From Patiria pectinifera (lineage: Eukaryota > Echinodermata > Asteroidea > Valvatida > Asterinidae), in the NCBI GenBank assembly GCA_029964075.1, contig CM057133.1, forward strand, positions 12,982,699 through 13,046,698: DNA of 64,000 nt, given 5' to 3'. Below, piece after piece: positions 11,501-23,210 of the stretch; the stretch's first letter is position 1, and every line of letters begins with the position of its first letter. The notes beneath the pieces were generated by a model. The model was not told where the DNA came from. It searched no databases and saw nothing but the letters and a program-made list of their open reading frames with translations. The translations under genes were made by a program, and so were the position numbers.

Positions 11501-14500
11501 AGTTTATCCTGCATGCCATAAGCTATACGGCTGATCTGTCTTCAGTGAAGGCAGTGTGACTATCACTTACATCATTTAGTCTGGTAAAATTCAAATACTG
11601 GCATGTATAATGCACCAAAATAAGTAAGACACCAGACTTTTTACTTCTCTTGAATTTCAAGCTTGTCGAATCTCAATATTCTAACCAACCTTGCAAAATA
11701 AAATAATAAACTTGAATTAATCCAAGAATTTCCATTCACAAAACACTGACACTGAAATCCACACAAAACTTAGTCAGGGTTCCAAATTGAAAATTAGTTG
11801 ACCAACTGGAGATGGGTCTGATTCATGCCAGAGCGTTACACCCAACTGATAAAGAGGCCCTTGAGACACGGATATCAGAGCGCATAACCCTTCATTTTTA
11901 CCCGAGGCTACGCCTAGCGATTAAGATCGGAGGATGATGAGCATTCGTTTCCTCTTTCAAGTTCAAACTATGATTCGTCTTCCTGCTCGTGCAAATATGA
12001 TGAACCGCACATGTGGGTGAAAATGACGCGATGCATTATGGGGGATTTAGGTTCGGTAGCAGAGGGATTAGAGAGAATTGGCTTCAAGATTTATCGGACC
12101 GATGTTTCTGGCGGACTTAATTGGGTTGTTTGGGGGAAACAAAAATAACCTTCCTCAATTCTCAATTTATTTTAATTTTTCACGGTAAATCATGTCTCGG
12201 TTGAAAAACAATGGTTTTGGCTACCCTCCCTAATCCTACAAAATCCTACAAGACCTCCTGTAGCCAATTTCAGGAAACTGTTAATGAGTCATTCGGAATA
12301 ATGAAGGATTTTTTTTCGAGCCCGACTTACAACTCCCATAGCAAAGCATGTGCCCATAGAGAACATTTGGTATGAAAAAAAAAAATCCCTACCGGGCCAT
12401 TATCAAACACTCGAGACTAACATATGGCAAAAGACAGCAATCATGTCCATGTGTCGATAATGGGGGCTGGAGAAATCAATGAGCCATCAACATTGATATG
12501 CGGTGACTCTGCCATTAAACCTTGTACAGCTGAGGTAATGGCCTGAAATATATTGCACGAGGTGATCCCGTGTGATTTGTGTACATGTATCTACTATGAG
12601 ACCCTCAGGCATTTCGTAGACTGCATTATCGTCTGACGCGATGCGTCAAGCTCTAGTAGGCATTATGCTTTGCGTATTGTCTCTATTTTTCTGTGTTTGA
12701 ACCAACGTTTACTTGTACAATATACTTCTGTCTTGCACATTTTTTCCTCAGGTTTACATGTATAAAGGGAATGAATTTGTGCTTGGACTATTTTAAACAA
12801 GTACGTTCGTCTCTGGCCATTTTTGGCAACCAGGCCCCAAGCCGGTTTTAAATGTACTTGTTCAAAACTGGCTAAGCACTTTTTATTCCCATTCATGAAT
12901 ACCTTTCAGTCAAAAAGTCAATAGGGCCTCTACAAGTCAAAAATTCACAAACAACAATTTTGTTCAACAATTTAATTCATGTTTTGTGACCCCTCTGGCA
13001 AAGCCATGGTATGTGCCTCGCGCGCATAGTCCCTTAAATCTCCTTATATGGAAATTGGTGCGTATGCGGCGCGTACTGCGCGATGTGGTGCAGAACGTGG
13101 GAATTGAGTTTCAACCCAGCCGGTGTTTTAGCAGCGATTTAAAACCATCCACGTGACGGGCTCTCGACCCAAAAGAAAGGGTAAACCGTCTCAGGTATTT
13201 ATGAATATTTTTTAAACACTGAACGGAATTTCAAAAGCTAACCACTGGAAAGCTGTGTGGAGGCAACTAGCCAACATTCTAAACGTGCAAACGTTTGGAA
13301 ATAACACATCTATTCATCAAGCTTTGGAAAGTTTGACCAAAATCTGGAACAGCCGCCCAGTTTCGTTAAAATATTCATAAATCTCGAACAGCTTAAGACA
13401 AACAAGGAAATCCAGAGGAAACAGCTTCCCTCGAGCATAGCTCCAAAAGCAGACGTGTTTTTCAGTCTCAAGGACAGACTAACTGGACAAGTGATAATTA
13501 CGAGCATCCTAGAAATGTGCAATTTAAAAAAAAAAAAAATTGAACCACGATGATTTTTATTTCAAGCTTCCGTAAAGAGCCGTCCGTGCGATGCTTTTCT
13601 AATACTAATACAAACAGTCTGTGAAGACTTCAATCCCAGTGTGTGGTTTATTTCATATGTCTACACATTTACTTTCAACAAAATATGACAGATTTTAAAG
13701 ACCTGAACAACAAATTGAGAGAGGGGGGAGGGGAGATTCCACAGAGGCGAAGGGGGCCAGTCTAAGGGGGCCATGTTATCTTTCGACCCATGCACACGCA
13801 GGAAATTTCGTATTACACTTTTTCCCGCACATGGGATTAACTCGCACGGCTGGATGGACAGGGCTCCCTTTTAGAAGGTTTTAGAAGTGGGACTACTTCA
13901 AAGTGACGTTGTCTGTCTCGTGCCATCACTTGTATTTTTCTAAAAGTGTTTACACGGTTAACAGAAAAGGGTATCTTTTTCAGTTCTTTAAATGTCTTGT
14001 TTGAAAGAAAAAAAATGTTCAAGGGGGCTAGAGTATCAGTAAACCCCACCGTGACACATGTCGCTGGTGGTTACTATAGCTGAAGCAAAACACAAGGATC
14101 GCCAACGAGTGTACTTGTCTAGTCCTTTTTTGTGGGTCCTCATGTATATAGAAATGGGTGCTTGTCTGTTTAAGACACACATACTTCTGGAAACTCTCTA
14201 CGGACACGACAGATAAAAATAGCGGACAGTTTTGAAAACAAGTCGGAAATCCCACATGAAAATTCCCCAATGAGTAAGTTGACATTTTAACCAGTTTTTT
14301 TTAAGAAATGATTTCCTAAACCTTTCTTTCAATTGACTTATTGATTTATTATTTTTTTGACATAAATTGAACGAGACTTAATTGTGGATTTGGCATTTGT
14401 TCAAAAGTTTGCAAGTCGGAGCAAAGTGAGTCATGGTTAAGAGGAATAAAACTATCACCATAAAAATGCACTGCCCGACTTCCTTTGCATGCAAATGTCT

Positions 14501-16913
14501 GAGTGTTGATAAAGTGTCTCTCCACGGACTAATTTGTTGCTAGATTGAGCGATGTTGGCAAAAGGGCAATTCACTACCCTAAATAAGCCCCAGATACAAA
14601 AAAAGTAACCCAAAATGTCGAAAATCATTTTAACCGCTCCCCTGCACCTTTTGTCGTACTGCAAATCTCCAGCGAATGCTGATGGTGATGCGGCTGATGG
14701 TGAAAAAGTCTTTTGAAGGATATATTCTGGTGCATTTAATCTTCGCAATGAAACTTGTAGGATTATCTCCTAGAGTTAATCTCCACTATGCAGGGTGGGG
14801 TGATGCTTGAGAGGGAATGGGGATTCTTCTCCTGAAGTGGGTACCGATGAACGGGGAGCCGGGGGAATCTGAAACTGTGAGATTAAAGCTGACAATCGCA
14901 TACACGACAAGAGGCATGTCGTCATCATCTTCTTTTGACATGATCCTTCTTTGGTTAAACCTGCTTTCTTTCTTCCCGATGACAAGCACAGACCGGCTTA
15001 AATCTCTGGGACCAATCAGGCTATTAAGGCCTTAACTTTCTGACTCAGACGCCAAAGGAACAAGTACTAAAAAACTTAAATATCAAGCCACTCATCGCGT
15101 GCTAGCAGGGAACAGAATCTTTGTCCCCTCTGCGACCTTGGGGTTTTCTTTTCCAAGATTTGGACAAATTTCTAACAAACTTTTTTGTGTGCCGCGCTAC
15201 CATTCTAAGCTGACGGATAAACGTTACCTAAACGGGTACTGTTTAAGAGTGGCATGTTAAGGTGCTTATTTTGGCAGAGATAATCTGCTTTTTCAAAAAG
15301 AGGTTAAATGGCTTCTTGATATGTACACTTCTTGACTTTTGTCACAATTTTGTTTCCCCCAGGAGAACACTATAATGCATGTTTCTAGTTATTCTAAGTC
15401 ACTAGAAAAATACACTCTGCATTTTTAACAAGCCAAGCAAGAAAGTCTTATCCACCGGCTAAAAGGTGGAGAAAATAAACAAGAGGAACATCCTTGCAAA
15501 ACCAAAATGACCAACGCTGTACCGTTTGCAGTTTTCTGCCCTCTGGCTCGATGCAGCCATGATGCGACAGCGCTTAATAATTCAGAACAATAAGACGGTT
15601 GGTTTACAGCTCGGCACTGTTTCCACCGGCCAGACAAAAGTAACTCTTTTTGAATCCCTAGAAAAGTGCAGGATTATCTTCCCCCCCCCCCCTTTACTGT
15701 CGAGGTCTAAACCTTGTATCGGTTTGGGTTCTTTCTTAGGGCCGTCTTTGGTAGTCTAAGGTTTGGGGACTGTGGAAACTGTCTTCTAGAATATCGAGTC
15801 TTTTCAGCTTTTCAGAGAAGAGATGCCACTGACTGCAATAAGTGTCTCCAGTTGCAACACTATTATTGCCAACTTGAGAACGTCTTGTTTACAACTTACA
15901 AGGATCTATACGGTGTATACTATTAGGGCCAGTCAAATTGCTCTTTAGCATATATCACTCTTTCAAAGGACAACTACAGCATACTGAGTGTTGGGAATCC
16001 AGAGAAAAGGAACAGAAATCATGTCGATGAGGAGAGGTGACTCTGAGCCATAACAGGTCTGAAAGTGAAATAAATACCCCGTTTGATTTTAACGTACATT
16101 GTAAATTAGCCGAGTCCCCAAGAGGAGAGGTCCAATAGGTATACTATCAGACATACAGAACCCAATGACAAGTCAGGGTGACACTGTACTGACATTATAG
16201 CACCCTCTGTTGAGACAATTAGGAAGATGGCAGGCAACTTCCATGCCAGACAGCCAAGATGCAGAGTGCTCTGTACGAATGATTTCTGACTAAAGATGAA
16301 TGAAACTTTAATGTACGCTGTGCATCATTCGTTAACACCTGTTACAGAGGGCTAAGTCCACTGCAGGTGTACGCCGGTAAAACGTTTCCAAAAGACTGTG
16401 TCGAGCACAAAACTGATGCGCAGAGACACATGTCCACTCTGATCAACAATAACAGACCACAACCCAGTCACTAGTTCCGTAAATGACGGCGGCTTGTAAG
16501 ACAGGAACGGCTAATTATACAACGATTATTGGGATTTGCATGTAGGTCAGCCGGATCGCTGGCGACAACACACTTTAAGACGCCTAACAAGACTTACGTC
16601 AATCAAAACACTGACACACACACGAGTGGCCCGATTCCGTCGGAACACACTTCCAACACAAACATTTGTCTAACTGCTAATCAGCGTCGCGTGCATACTT
16701 TTATTCAATTTGTAGTTTTTGAAAGGTGCAGGAATCGCGCCGCCAAATGGTGATCGATGCCAAATTTCCTTGAATTTTGGAGCCTAACATCACATATAGA
16801 TGTTTTAATGCTGAGGCCCCAGGTGTGTTAATGAGTCAAGGTGGTCAACCTCTTAACATCGCATACACCTGCTGCGGATTAGTGGGGCAGAGAAGAAGGG
16901 AACCTGTACTCAC

Positions 16914-16985
16914 ATGGTCTGAAGGTTGCGGAGGGGAGCCAGGGTTCCGTTGGCGAGCGACATGATCTGGTTATCGTACAAGGAC
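16914..16985 (-). CDS. slit: slit exon: D2 leucine-rich repeat 5
   Basis: A 72-bp exon, acceptor accacag and donor gtgagt, phase 2 on both sides. It encodes SLYDNQIMSLANGTLAPLRN then LQT. SLYDN-I---A-GT--PLR--QTM matches the last LRR of Slit D2. NGT is a possible N-glycosylation sequon. A 13 kb intron separates it from the C-cap exon, yet the junction codon gives the expected Met of QTMHLA. Confidence 0.97.
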
Positions 16986-17390
16986 CTGTGGTGAAAAAAA
17001 AAATAAGTATTTCGTTACCATGCCATCAAGTTGAATGTTACAACACTTAAAGGGAATATATATACAACATTTGCTTTTGCTGTAATTTTCAGGAATGGAT
17101 GGATTTGGGGTTAGTGTTTTACAGCAAATACTGTTACACTGACCTGTTTAAACTTTTGTGTTCATAGATGCTGGAAAAACCAAGAAAAAAATTGTGTTCT
17201 TGTAGTCTGGTTCCCTGACCCTACTTCAGATGAAATGGAGCAATGTCAGGGAACCAGTCTAGCTGCGTGCACGTTCACGGATGTGTAAACCGATGACAAA
17301 CAAAATCTAAATTTGGTAAATTGGGGGTAGTATTTTTAAAAAAAACAGGGTTTTTTTCCAACACTCGTCAGGAGGGAGGGGGTAACTTAC
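16986..17390 (-). other. slit intron between D2 LRR4 and LRR5
   Basis: GT-AG intron of 405 bp, phase 2. It carries a short inverted pair: gtctggttccctgac near 17206 and gtcagggaaccagtc near 17247, a possible small hairpin. Confidence 0.9.
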
Positions 17391-17534
17391 AGCAAGTTTA
17401 GAGAGATGAGATCCTGGAAGAGATTGACTCGGATGCAGGAGATGTGGTTGGCATTCAGGAGCAGCAACTGCAGGGAGGTCAGGCCTCGGAAGATGCCCTC
17501 CGGGAGATCGTTGATCTGGTTGCCATAGAGAACT
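17391..17534 (-). CDS. slit: slit exon: D2 leucine-rich repeats 3 and 4
   Basis: A 144-bp exon carrying two LRRs without an intron between them. Acceptor gatgcag, donor gtaagt, phase 2 on both sides. It encodes [20 protein letters not shown], then [20 protein letters not shown], then DLISLNL. The VLYGN-I--LP and LLLNAN-I-C-RV--FQDL blocks are among the most conserved parts of Slit D2. Exactly twice the length of the single-LRR exons, so it marks either loss of one intron or retention of an ancestral fused exon. Confidence 0.98.
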
Positions 17535-17664
17535 CTGCATCCGGGAGACGGGGAGAAAAAGGAGAGGAAGAAAAAAATGTATCATTAAAACACAATGGAA
17601 GACTTTTAAAGGGACCGTTACAAAATTAGTAATGTTGAAGAAACCACAAGCTGACCTCAGCCAG

Positions 17665-17735
17665 CTGATAGGTTAAGTGGTAAGACATCTGCCCTAGTGA
17701 GCAGCACGTTGCCTGTTCAAGTTCTACCGGACCAG
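17665..17735 (+). repeat. tRNA-like SINE head, family C copy 2
   Basis: Contains gtggtaagacatctgcccta, gagcag and a B-box-like GTTCAAGTTC (17715-17724), matching the order and spacing of the unit at 21751-21822. More diverged: the T-stem is partly lost. Confidence 0.5.
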
Positions 17736-20700
17736 CTTTGTGAAAATTTCTTTCACAAACTCTCCGATATTACCGAGCATTTACAATTGATAACATTCAT
17801 GTTGGTGAAGGGCAAACCATATTTCAAAATTCCACCTCAAAGGAAAAATTCCAACACAGTTGTAAATGTGACTTTTCTGGCATACAAAAGGCTTCAGCTA
17901 TCAAGGCTAATATGAATTTTATCTTAAAGTTCCTTTAAAAGCCAAGTTCAAATACCCAGTATGTTGATGGAATCAACCCCCCCCCCCCCCTCAAAAAAGG
18001 AGTAATACTCTTCACACGAGGGATTGGTCACCGGCACATGTTTTCAATTCAAAATGTTTCGTGATAACATAACTATTAAATCTTGTATTGAAATATCCTG
18101 AACTCTTACACATATCCTGAACACTTATCCTAAACACTCAGTCGTTAACCGGTATGTGTCAGGGAGGATTTACACATATTGTAACATTCATATAGGGTGG
18201 GGTTTTGGGGGAGCTTTAGTTTTTTGGGTTTTTTTGAAAACACGCATAATAAATCAAGCCTCTATGGCTATAGCCACTATCTCCAAAGACAGAAACCTTG
18301 TAAGGTTAACCACAAGGACACGCAGTTGCCCCGACACATCAGATGCCACATTTGTGATCTTTGTAGACTTTCGAAATTCAAGCTTTTAAAAACTTCATCT
18401 CAAAAGTTTTCGAGTCTTTTATCCATTTGCCCACGCCAGGTCAAGTATAAGACAGAAGTACAGGGGGACAGTGATCGAAATATCCGGCAAGGCTAGTGCT
18501 GTGATTGATGTGGGATTGGGAACTTCACAAAACGCAGACACCTCATTTGTTTTTACACCCCGGCCTTATCGCTTCAATCGGCCGGGATCAGGAAGTATGG
18601 CTTTAGAGCTTGGATCCCAAAAGATTGCCCTAGCTCTGGCACCCTTCCAAACAAAAAAGAAAAGAAAAGAAAAATATAAACAAATAAACTAGACATGTCG
18701 TGTATTTGTCACGTGACAAACACAGGGCTGTTTCGGCTTTTTTTGGTCATAGAATGCATGTATCTCATATTGAAAAGTGACACATGTATTAAGTAGAAGT
18801 TGTGTCACTTTTTAACTTAAAGTTGACTAGCAATGACAAAGTTTTATATGCATGTATGCTACAAATTTAAAAAAACAAAAACTTGTAAAATTCAAATGAT
18901 GACGTCAGCATGACATACTCTTACCCTTATCCCGTTACATACACTCAACCAAGTTGTGGTTCACACTCACCTTGCACGGATACAAAAGTGCAACTGTTTT
19001 TGGTACCATTTGTCATAAATTGCATAATTTTGTACACATTATCACTCTTTTGGGCCAAACAAAGAGTATGGCTGGATTGCTAAGGAATTTCTGTACTGAA
19101 TTTGAGCAAGATGTTCCCAGTAAATTTTGAGTTAGACAAAAATGTATTAAGGGGGGACTTTCTTTTTTGGTTGAGTGAATTTCTTGATGCATGGATGGTG
19201 AGAAAACACGCACAAGTGCTATTTCAAAAGACATGATGCACAGAATGTCTTGTGACTCTACCCATGGAGGATTCCTTCCTCCATGCTCTACCCTATGCGA
19301 TCTGCTGCCAGATCAGAATCAAGAACTAAAGGTAGACATTTTCAAGTGGACCTCGGTCGCAGCGATAAAGGGGTTACAAAACTGCATCTTACATGTGTTA
19401 CTGAATTCATTTAGTTTTTATGGCAAGTTCACGAACAACTTAGTGTCAGGTTAAGCCATGTCACTGACCTGTCCGTTCGGCTTTCCTGTACAGTAACAGT
19501 GTCCAAAAACACCATAATTTTGTTTTGGATCATAGATATAGCAGATGGACATAACTAAAATGACCCACACTGTATCTTAGGGCTTAGGAAATTCCTGAGG
19601 GTCAACCACAGGGCAGATATTAATCAACCAACGTTTTCTATCCTGCCAACCCCCCCCCCCTTGACCTTCCACCACTCGTTGTATATTACACACATCTGTT
19701 TTTCTTACCACACTATCAATTAGGGCCTATGTACAATATCGATTGGTTACGAGCTTAATTAGATAAACGAAGACCGCTAGACGACCGGACAAGGCTTTCG
19801 GCGAACCCTGCAAATCAATTATGCTGAACAGCACAAAAATTAAGGAAAAAGGCAGAGGGGGAAAAAAGACTGCGGTTGTGTAAATATCCAACAAAATGAA
19901 ATTATAGAAAGCGTGACCTTGGGAGTTTAATGAGTCGGCTCCGGCACTGAGACAGACTTATTCTGTACGCTCCGACGGAGCTGACTTTCTCTTCATTTAA
20001 GGTCAGAAAAAAGAAAAGGGGGGGGGGGTTTGGACAATTTTTTTTTTTTTAAACAGGGTTGGAAAATTTAAAAAAAAAAAGACAGGAAGTGAATGTTTAT
20101 AGACTTTTTTTCTGAGGTTTGGAGAGGTTGATGGAACCTTTTTCTGATCTTTATGAGACACTGGATATTTTTGTACTGTTATGGGAAAGTTGTCATTTCA
20201 AGCTCTTTTTCAGGTCTCTTCATTTAAAATCCGAGTCGTTTTCCCCAGAAAATTCATATCCTATTGTTTTACATGTAAAAGGCCAGAATTGAACTGAACA
20301 TGATAACCTGGGGGTGTCATTTTTTTGAAGCAAGCAAGGAATATTTATGCATTTGAGAAGATGTTTGGGAAGATGGTTGAAATGTATTATCATACACATT
20401 GCATTTGGAATTTTGTATGTAAAATGTCATGCAGACAATATATAAAGACAGCTTTTGTACATATGTACATGAACATGTACATGTGAAATGAACGTTTGAA
20501 TCTCACTGCTTTTTCTCCGTTTCTAGCTAAACTGAACAGTTTTATGAAAATGAAAATAACTACCGGTGGTTTTCCTTAAACTTCTCAATCCAGAAATATA
20601 AGTGTTAGCGGTGGGTGAAAACAGCCATTTCAAAATCCGGTTCTCCCAATTTTTTTTTCAAACCGAATTACGGCTATCCGATTTCACCGATTTCCGAAGT

Positions 20701-21660
20701 GACGAGTACCATGCTGCATGCAATGCGCTCCAGAGCTGTAATGGTGACAAAAATGGGTGGGAACTCTCTGAACAGTCGAATGAGCAGGCTATAGGCCCTA
20801 CATGAACCAAGAAGACCATAATAGCGAGTGAATGCAGATTCAGTCAGAGACCATGGAGCATTGGTGGATGATCCAGAAATTTACTTTAGCTTGTGTCACA
20901 CAAAAATGGAAGGCTTAATTTTTTTATGGATGGTTTCGAATATCCGGTATCCAAAAATCTAAACCGAATAGTGGAATCAAACCAAATTTTTAAAATCCAG
21001 ATTTTAATCCCATAAGTATGCCATGGATTGGGAAAACACTTGGGTAAGTAATGACTGACTTCTCACATAACAATGCTACAGAAGGCGTCATACGATAGAC
21101 CATGTGGTTTTTTTTTTTATTTGACTAATCCCAGCCCTTCGAGGAAACCAAAGGCCTCAAGTCGTCCATTATCTTCCCTGACTCCAGTTGTGACATACAA
21201 GAGGCCTGCGCTATTGATCCTGGCCATTCAAGCAATCCAAATCAATGGGAGTTTAAGCATTAGCCTGACACATTAAGAACAATAAGCGTTGCTCTGATCT
21301 GGGATTATCGGAGATTTGGGGGGGGGGGGGAGAGGAAGAACATTGACATACACAAATGGAACAGGGGAATCAATGACCATTGCAACAATGACGTGTAACC
21401 TTGGTGTACAAAAATGTCAGTTCGGTGAGTTCAGGCAGAAAACGTGATTTGCACTCATTCAGCTAAACACTTCGATCTCCGTTCACCTGATTAAAGTTTG
21501 AGTGAGGAATACATTGTAACTGGGCAGACTGTACAGTAAAACTTGAAGACGTTGCAAAATCTGCGGATGTTAGTCAAGAAGGCCTTTGAACACCCTCCGA
21601 AATCTCTTGTACACCCTCCAACATCTCAGGTGTTTGTTTTTTTTATCAGAACAACATTTC

Positions 21661-22007
21661 AACATTCAATATTAGGTTTTGTCCTTCACCGACGTATAAA
21701 CACTGTTTACTCAGTGTGCAACCTCCCGAGTGAAAGTTAGAAAAAAAATTACTCGGGTGGGACTCGAACCCACGACCTCCTGCTTTCTAGTGCAGACGTC
21801 TTACCACCCGACCACAAAGCTTGCTGGGATCGGTTGGCTGGTTCGATCTGATACAGCAGCGGTCACTGCAATGAAACTACTCATAAGATGGAATTTTTGC
21901 ATCCGGGTGATATAAATTCAATATTAGGTTTACCCTTCTACAACGTATACTCGCTGTATAGGACTACTTAGTTTGAAACTTGCCGAGTGAAATTAGAAAA
22001 AAACATT
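21661..22007. repeat. imperfect direct repeat flanking a SINE
   Basis: 21661-21750 (attcaatattaggttttgtc ... gagtgaaagttagaaaaaa) and 21914-22007 (attcaatattaggtttaccc ... gagtgaaattagaaaaaa) are related in the same orientation. The tRNA-like unit 21751-21822 lies between them. Confidence 0.55.
21751..21822 (-). repeat. tRNA-like SINE head, family C copy 1
   Basis: Minus strand: A-box-like gtggtcgggtggtaagacg and B box GGTTCGAGTCC (21760-21770) inside a perfect 5-bp T-stem GTGGG/CCCAC. The anticodon-stem region CTGC/GCAG encloses an 8-nt loop, so it is not a standard tRNA. Related to 17665-17735. Confidence 0.65.
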
Positions 22008-22461
22008 TCAACATGTCAGTCTGGAGTCCAACAAAGTACAAAATACTTTCTATAACATAAAAAAACAGCACGTTGCAGTCAGGAAAACCCAGATTGAAAA
22101 TTGGAAAATTAAGTTTGATATTTGGTCTTGTTCTTCAAAGGAAAATTCCATCAAGCAAGTCATCAGAAATATAAGTGTTGTGCATGTCAACACTCCGTTG
22201 CGTGACAATGCTTCAATTTGATGCATGCTGCAGTCATACTGGAGCCAAAATGTAACCTGTGTCACCTTTACTAGCGTTGAAAACCGGGATCTATTAAACA
22301 AAGTGTGAATTGCCTGATTACACCATAAAAAAATGCTAATGTGCGATTGATGGCTAGGATTCAAGTCAGAGATTTGAGAGTGGATCCCGAAATGTCTGTG
22401 TGTGGCCTTTGGTTTGGATGTTAGGCTGGAGACTTGATTTACAAACTGTCACGTTACTTAC

Positions 22462-22533
22462 AGTGATGAGAGAGCTCTCAGACCAACAAAGGCATCGTCA
22501 GCGATGGTCTCAATCATGTTGTTGCTCAGATCT
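22462..22533 (-). CDS. slit: slit exon: D2 leucine-rich repeat 2
   Basis: A 72-bp exon, acceptor ctcacag and donor gtaagt, phase 2 on both sides. It encodes DLSNNMIETIADDAFVGLRA then LSS. DLSNN-I---A-DAF-GLR-L-SL matches the second LRR of Slit D2. The junction codons give Ile before it and Leu after it, continuing to VLYGNQI in the next exon. Confidence 0.97.
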
Positions 22534-23138
22534 CTGTGAGAGAAAAGGACGAAAAGGACATTTACAGTCCCAATACATGAGTTTACTTTGAAGCAAATTT
22601 TCTAAACCCTCCCAATTCTACACATTTTCAGTCGAACCCAAACTACGGAGGTTGGGAGTATCACTGCAAACACTATTTTCACAGGCTAAACTTATATTAT
22701 CTTAAATGGGGAAATTTTTCCGCTGGCTTTCTGAGATTTTTTTTGTCTGTGTTTCCCATAACAGACATTTAAATTTGGATGACAGACGAATAATATGATA
22801 CATTTCCCTCTCCCAATCCCCCCCGTCTCCCCAAAATAAAAAATTGAGTGGAGTGGGGTTTGATGTTGCCACATAAACAATGAAATTTGCCAGAATTTAT
22901 TTAACTTTTTTTGTAAACTTTTAAATGTATTCAACTTTTTTTAAAATGTATGGCCAAATCCTTGCCATGATGTAATAATGTACATTCACTTTTGAGACAA
23001 TTTTAAATCAGCCTTAAGACATACCAGTACTGTGTTTTGTTTTAGGGGTTTTTTTTTGGGGGGGGGGGGGGGGGTGGGGGGGGGGTCGGGATGTCTTTCC
23101 CTTTTATTTAAAAGGGGGGGGGGAGGCAGTTTACTCAC
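22534..23138 (-). other. slit intron between D2 LRR1 and LRR2
   Basis: GT-AG intron of 605 bp, phase 2. Contains 17 G, T, 10 G at 23058-23085 and 10 G at 23114-23123, close to the upstream exon's donor. Confidence 0.9.
23058..23123. repeat. poly(G) tract
   Basis: Seventeen G (23058-23074), T, ten G (23076-23085), then another ten-G run at 23114-23123. It is the strongest G-rich tract in the window and lies in a slit intron beside a splice donor. G-quadruplex formation is possible on the plus strand. Confidence 0.9.
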
Positions 23139-23210
23139 ATTCTCTTCAGTTTCTTGTACTGTGTGAAGGCTCTGGATGGGATAGATCTTATCTGATTCTG
23201 CTCCAGCCGA
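23139..23210 (-). CDS. slit: slit exon: D2 leucine-rich repeat 1
   Basis: A 72-bp exon, acceptor ttgcag and donor gtgagt, phase 2 on both sides. It encodes RLEQNQIRSIPSRAFTQYKK then LKR. RLEQN-I--IP--AF--YKKL-RI is a close match to the first LRR of Slit D2. D2 is the part of Slit that contacts the first Ig domain of Robo, so its concave-face residues are under strong constraint. A run of 17 G, a T and 10 G lies 54 bp downstream of the donor. Confidence 0.97.

Larger units (their letters stand above)
3845..16913 (-). other. slit intron, 13 kb, between D2 LRR5 and C-cap
   Basis: GT-AG intron of 13,069 bp, phase 2. It holds the repeats listed separately at 4093-4345, 4484-4672, 7273-7529, 7912-8145 and 8260-8541. 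The stretch 8542-16913 shows no repeat or gene that I can name. Confidence 0.9.
17535..22461 (-). other. slit intron between D2 LRR2 and LRR3
   Basis: GT-AG intron of 4,927 bp, phase 2. It holds two tRNA-like SINE heads (17665-17735, 21751-21822), direct repeats around the second, and poly(C)/poly(G) runs at 17977, 19650, 20018 and 21318. No gene seen. Confidence 0.9.

Noticed and set aside
21730-21915. Open frame containing GLEPTTSCFL
   Set aside because: This peptide is the translation of a tRNA-like SINE B-box region, a common artefact.
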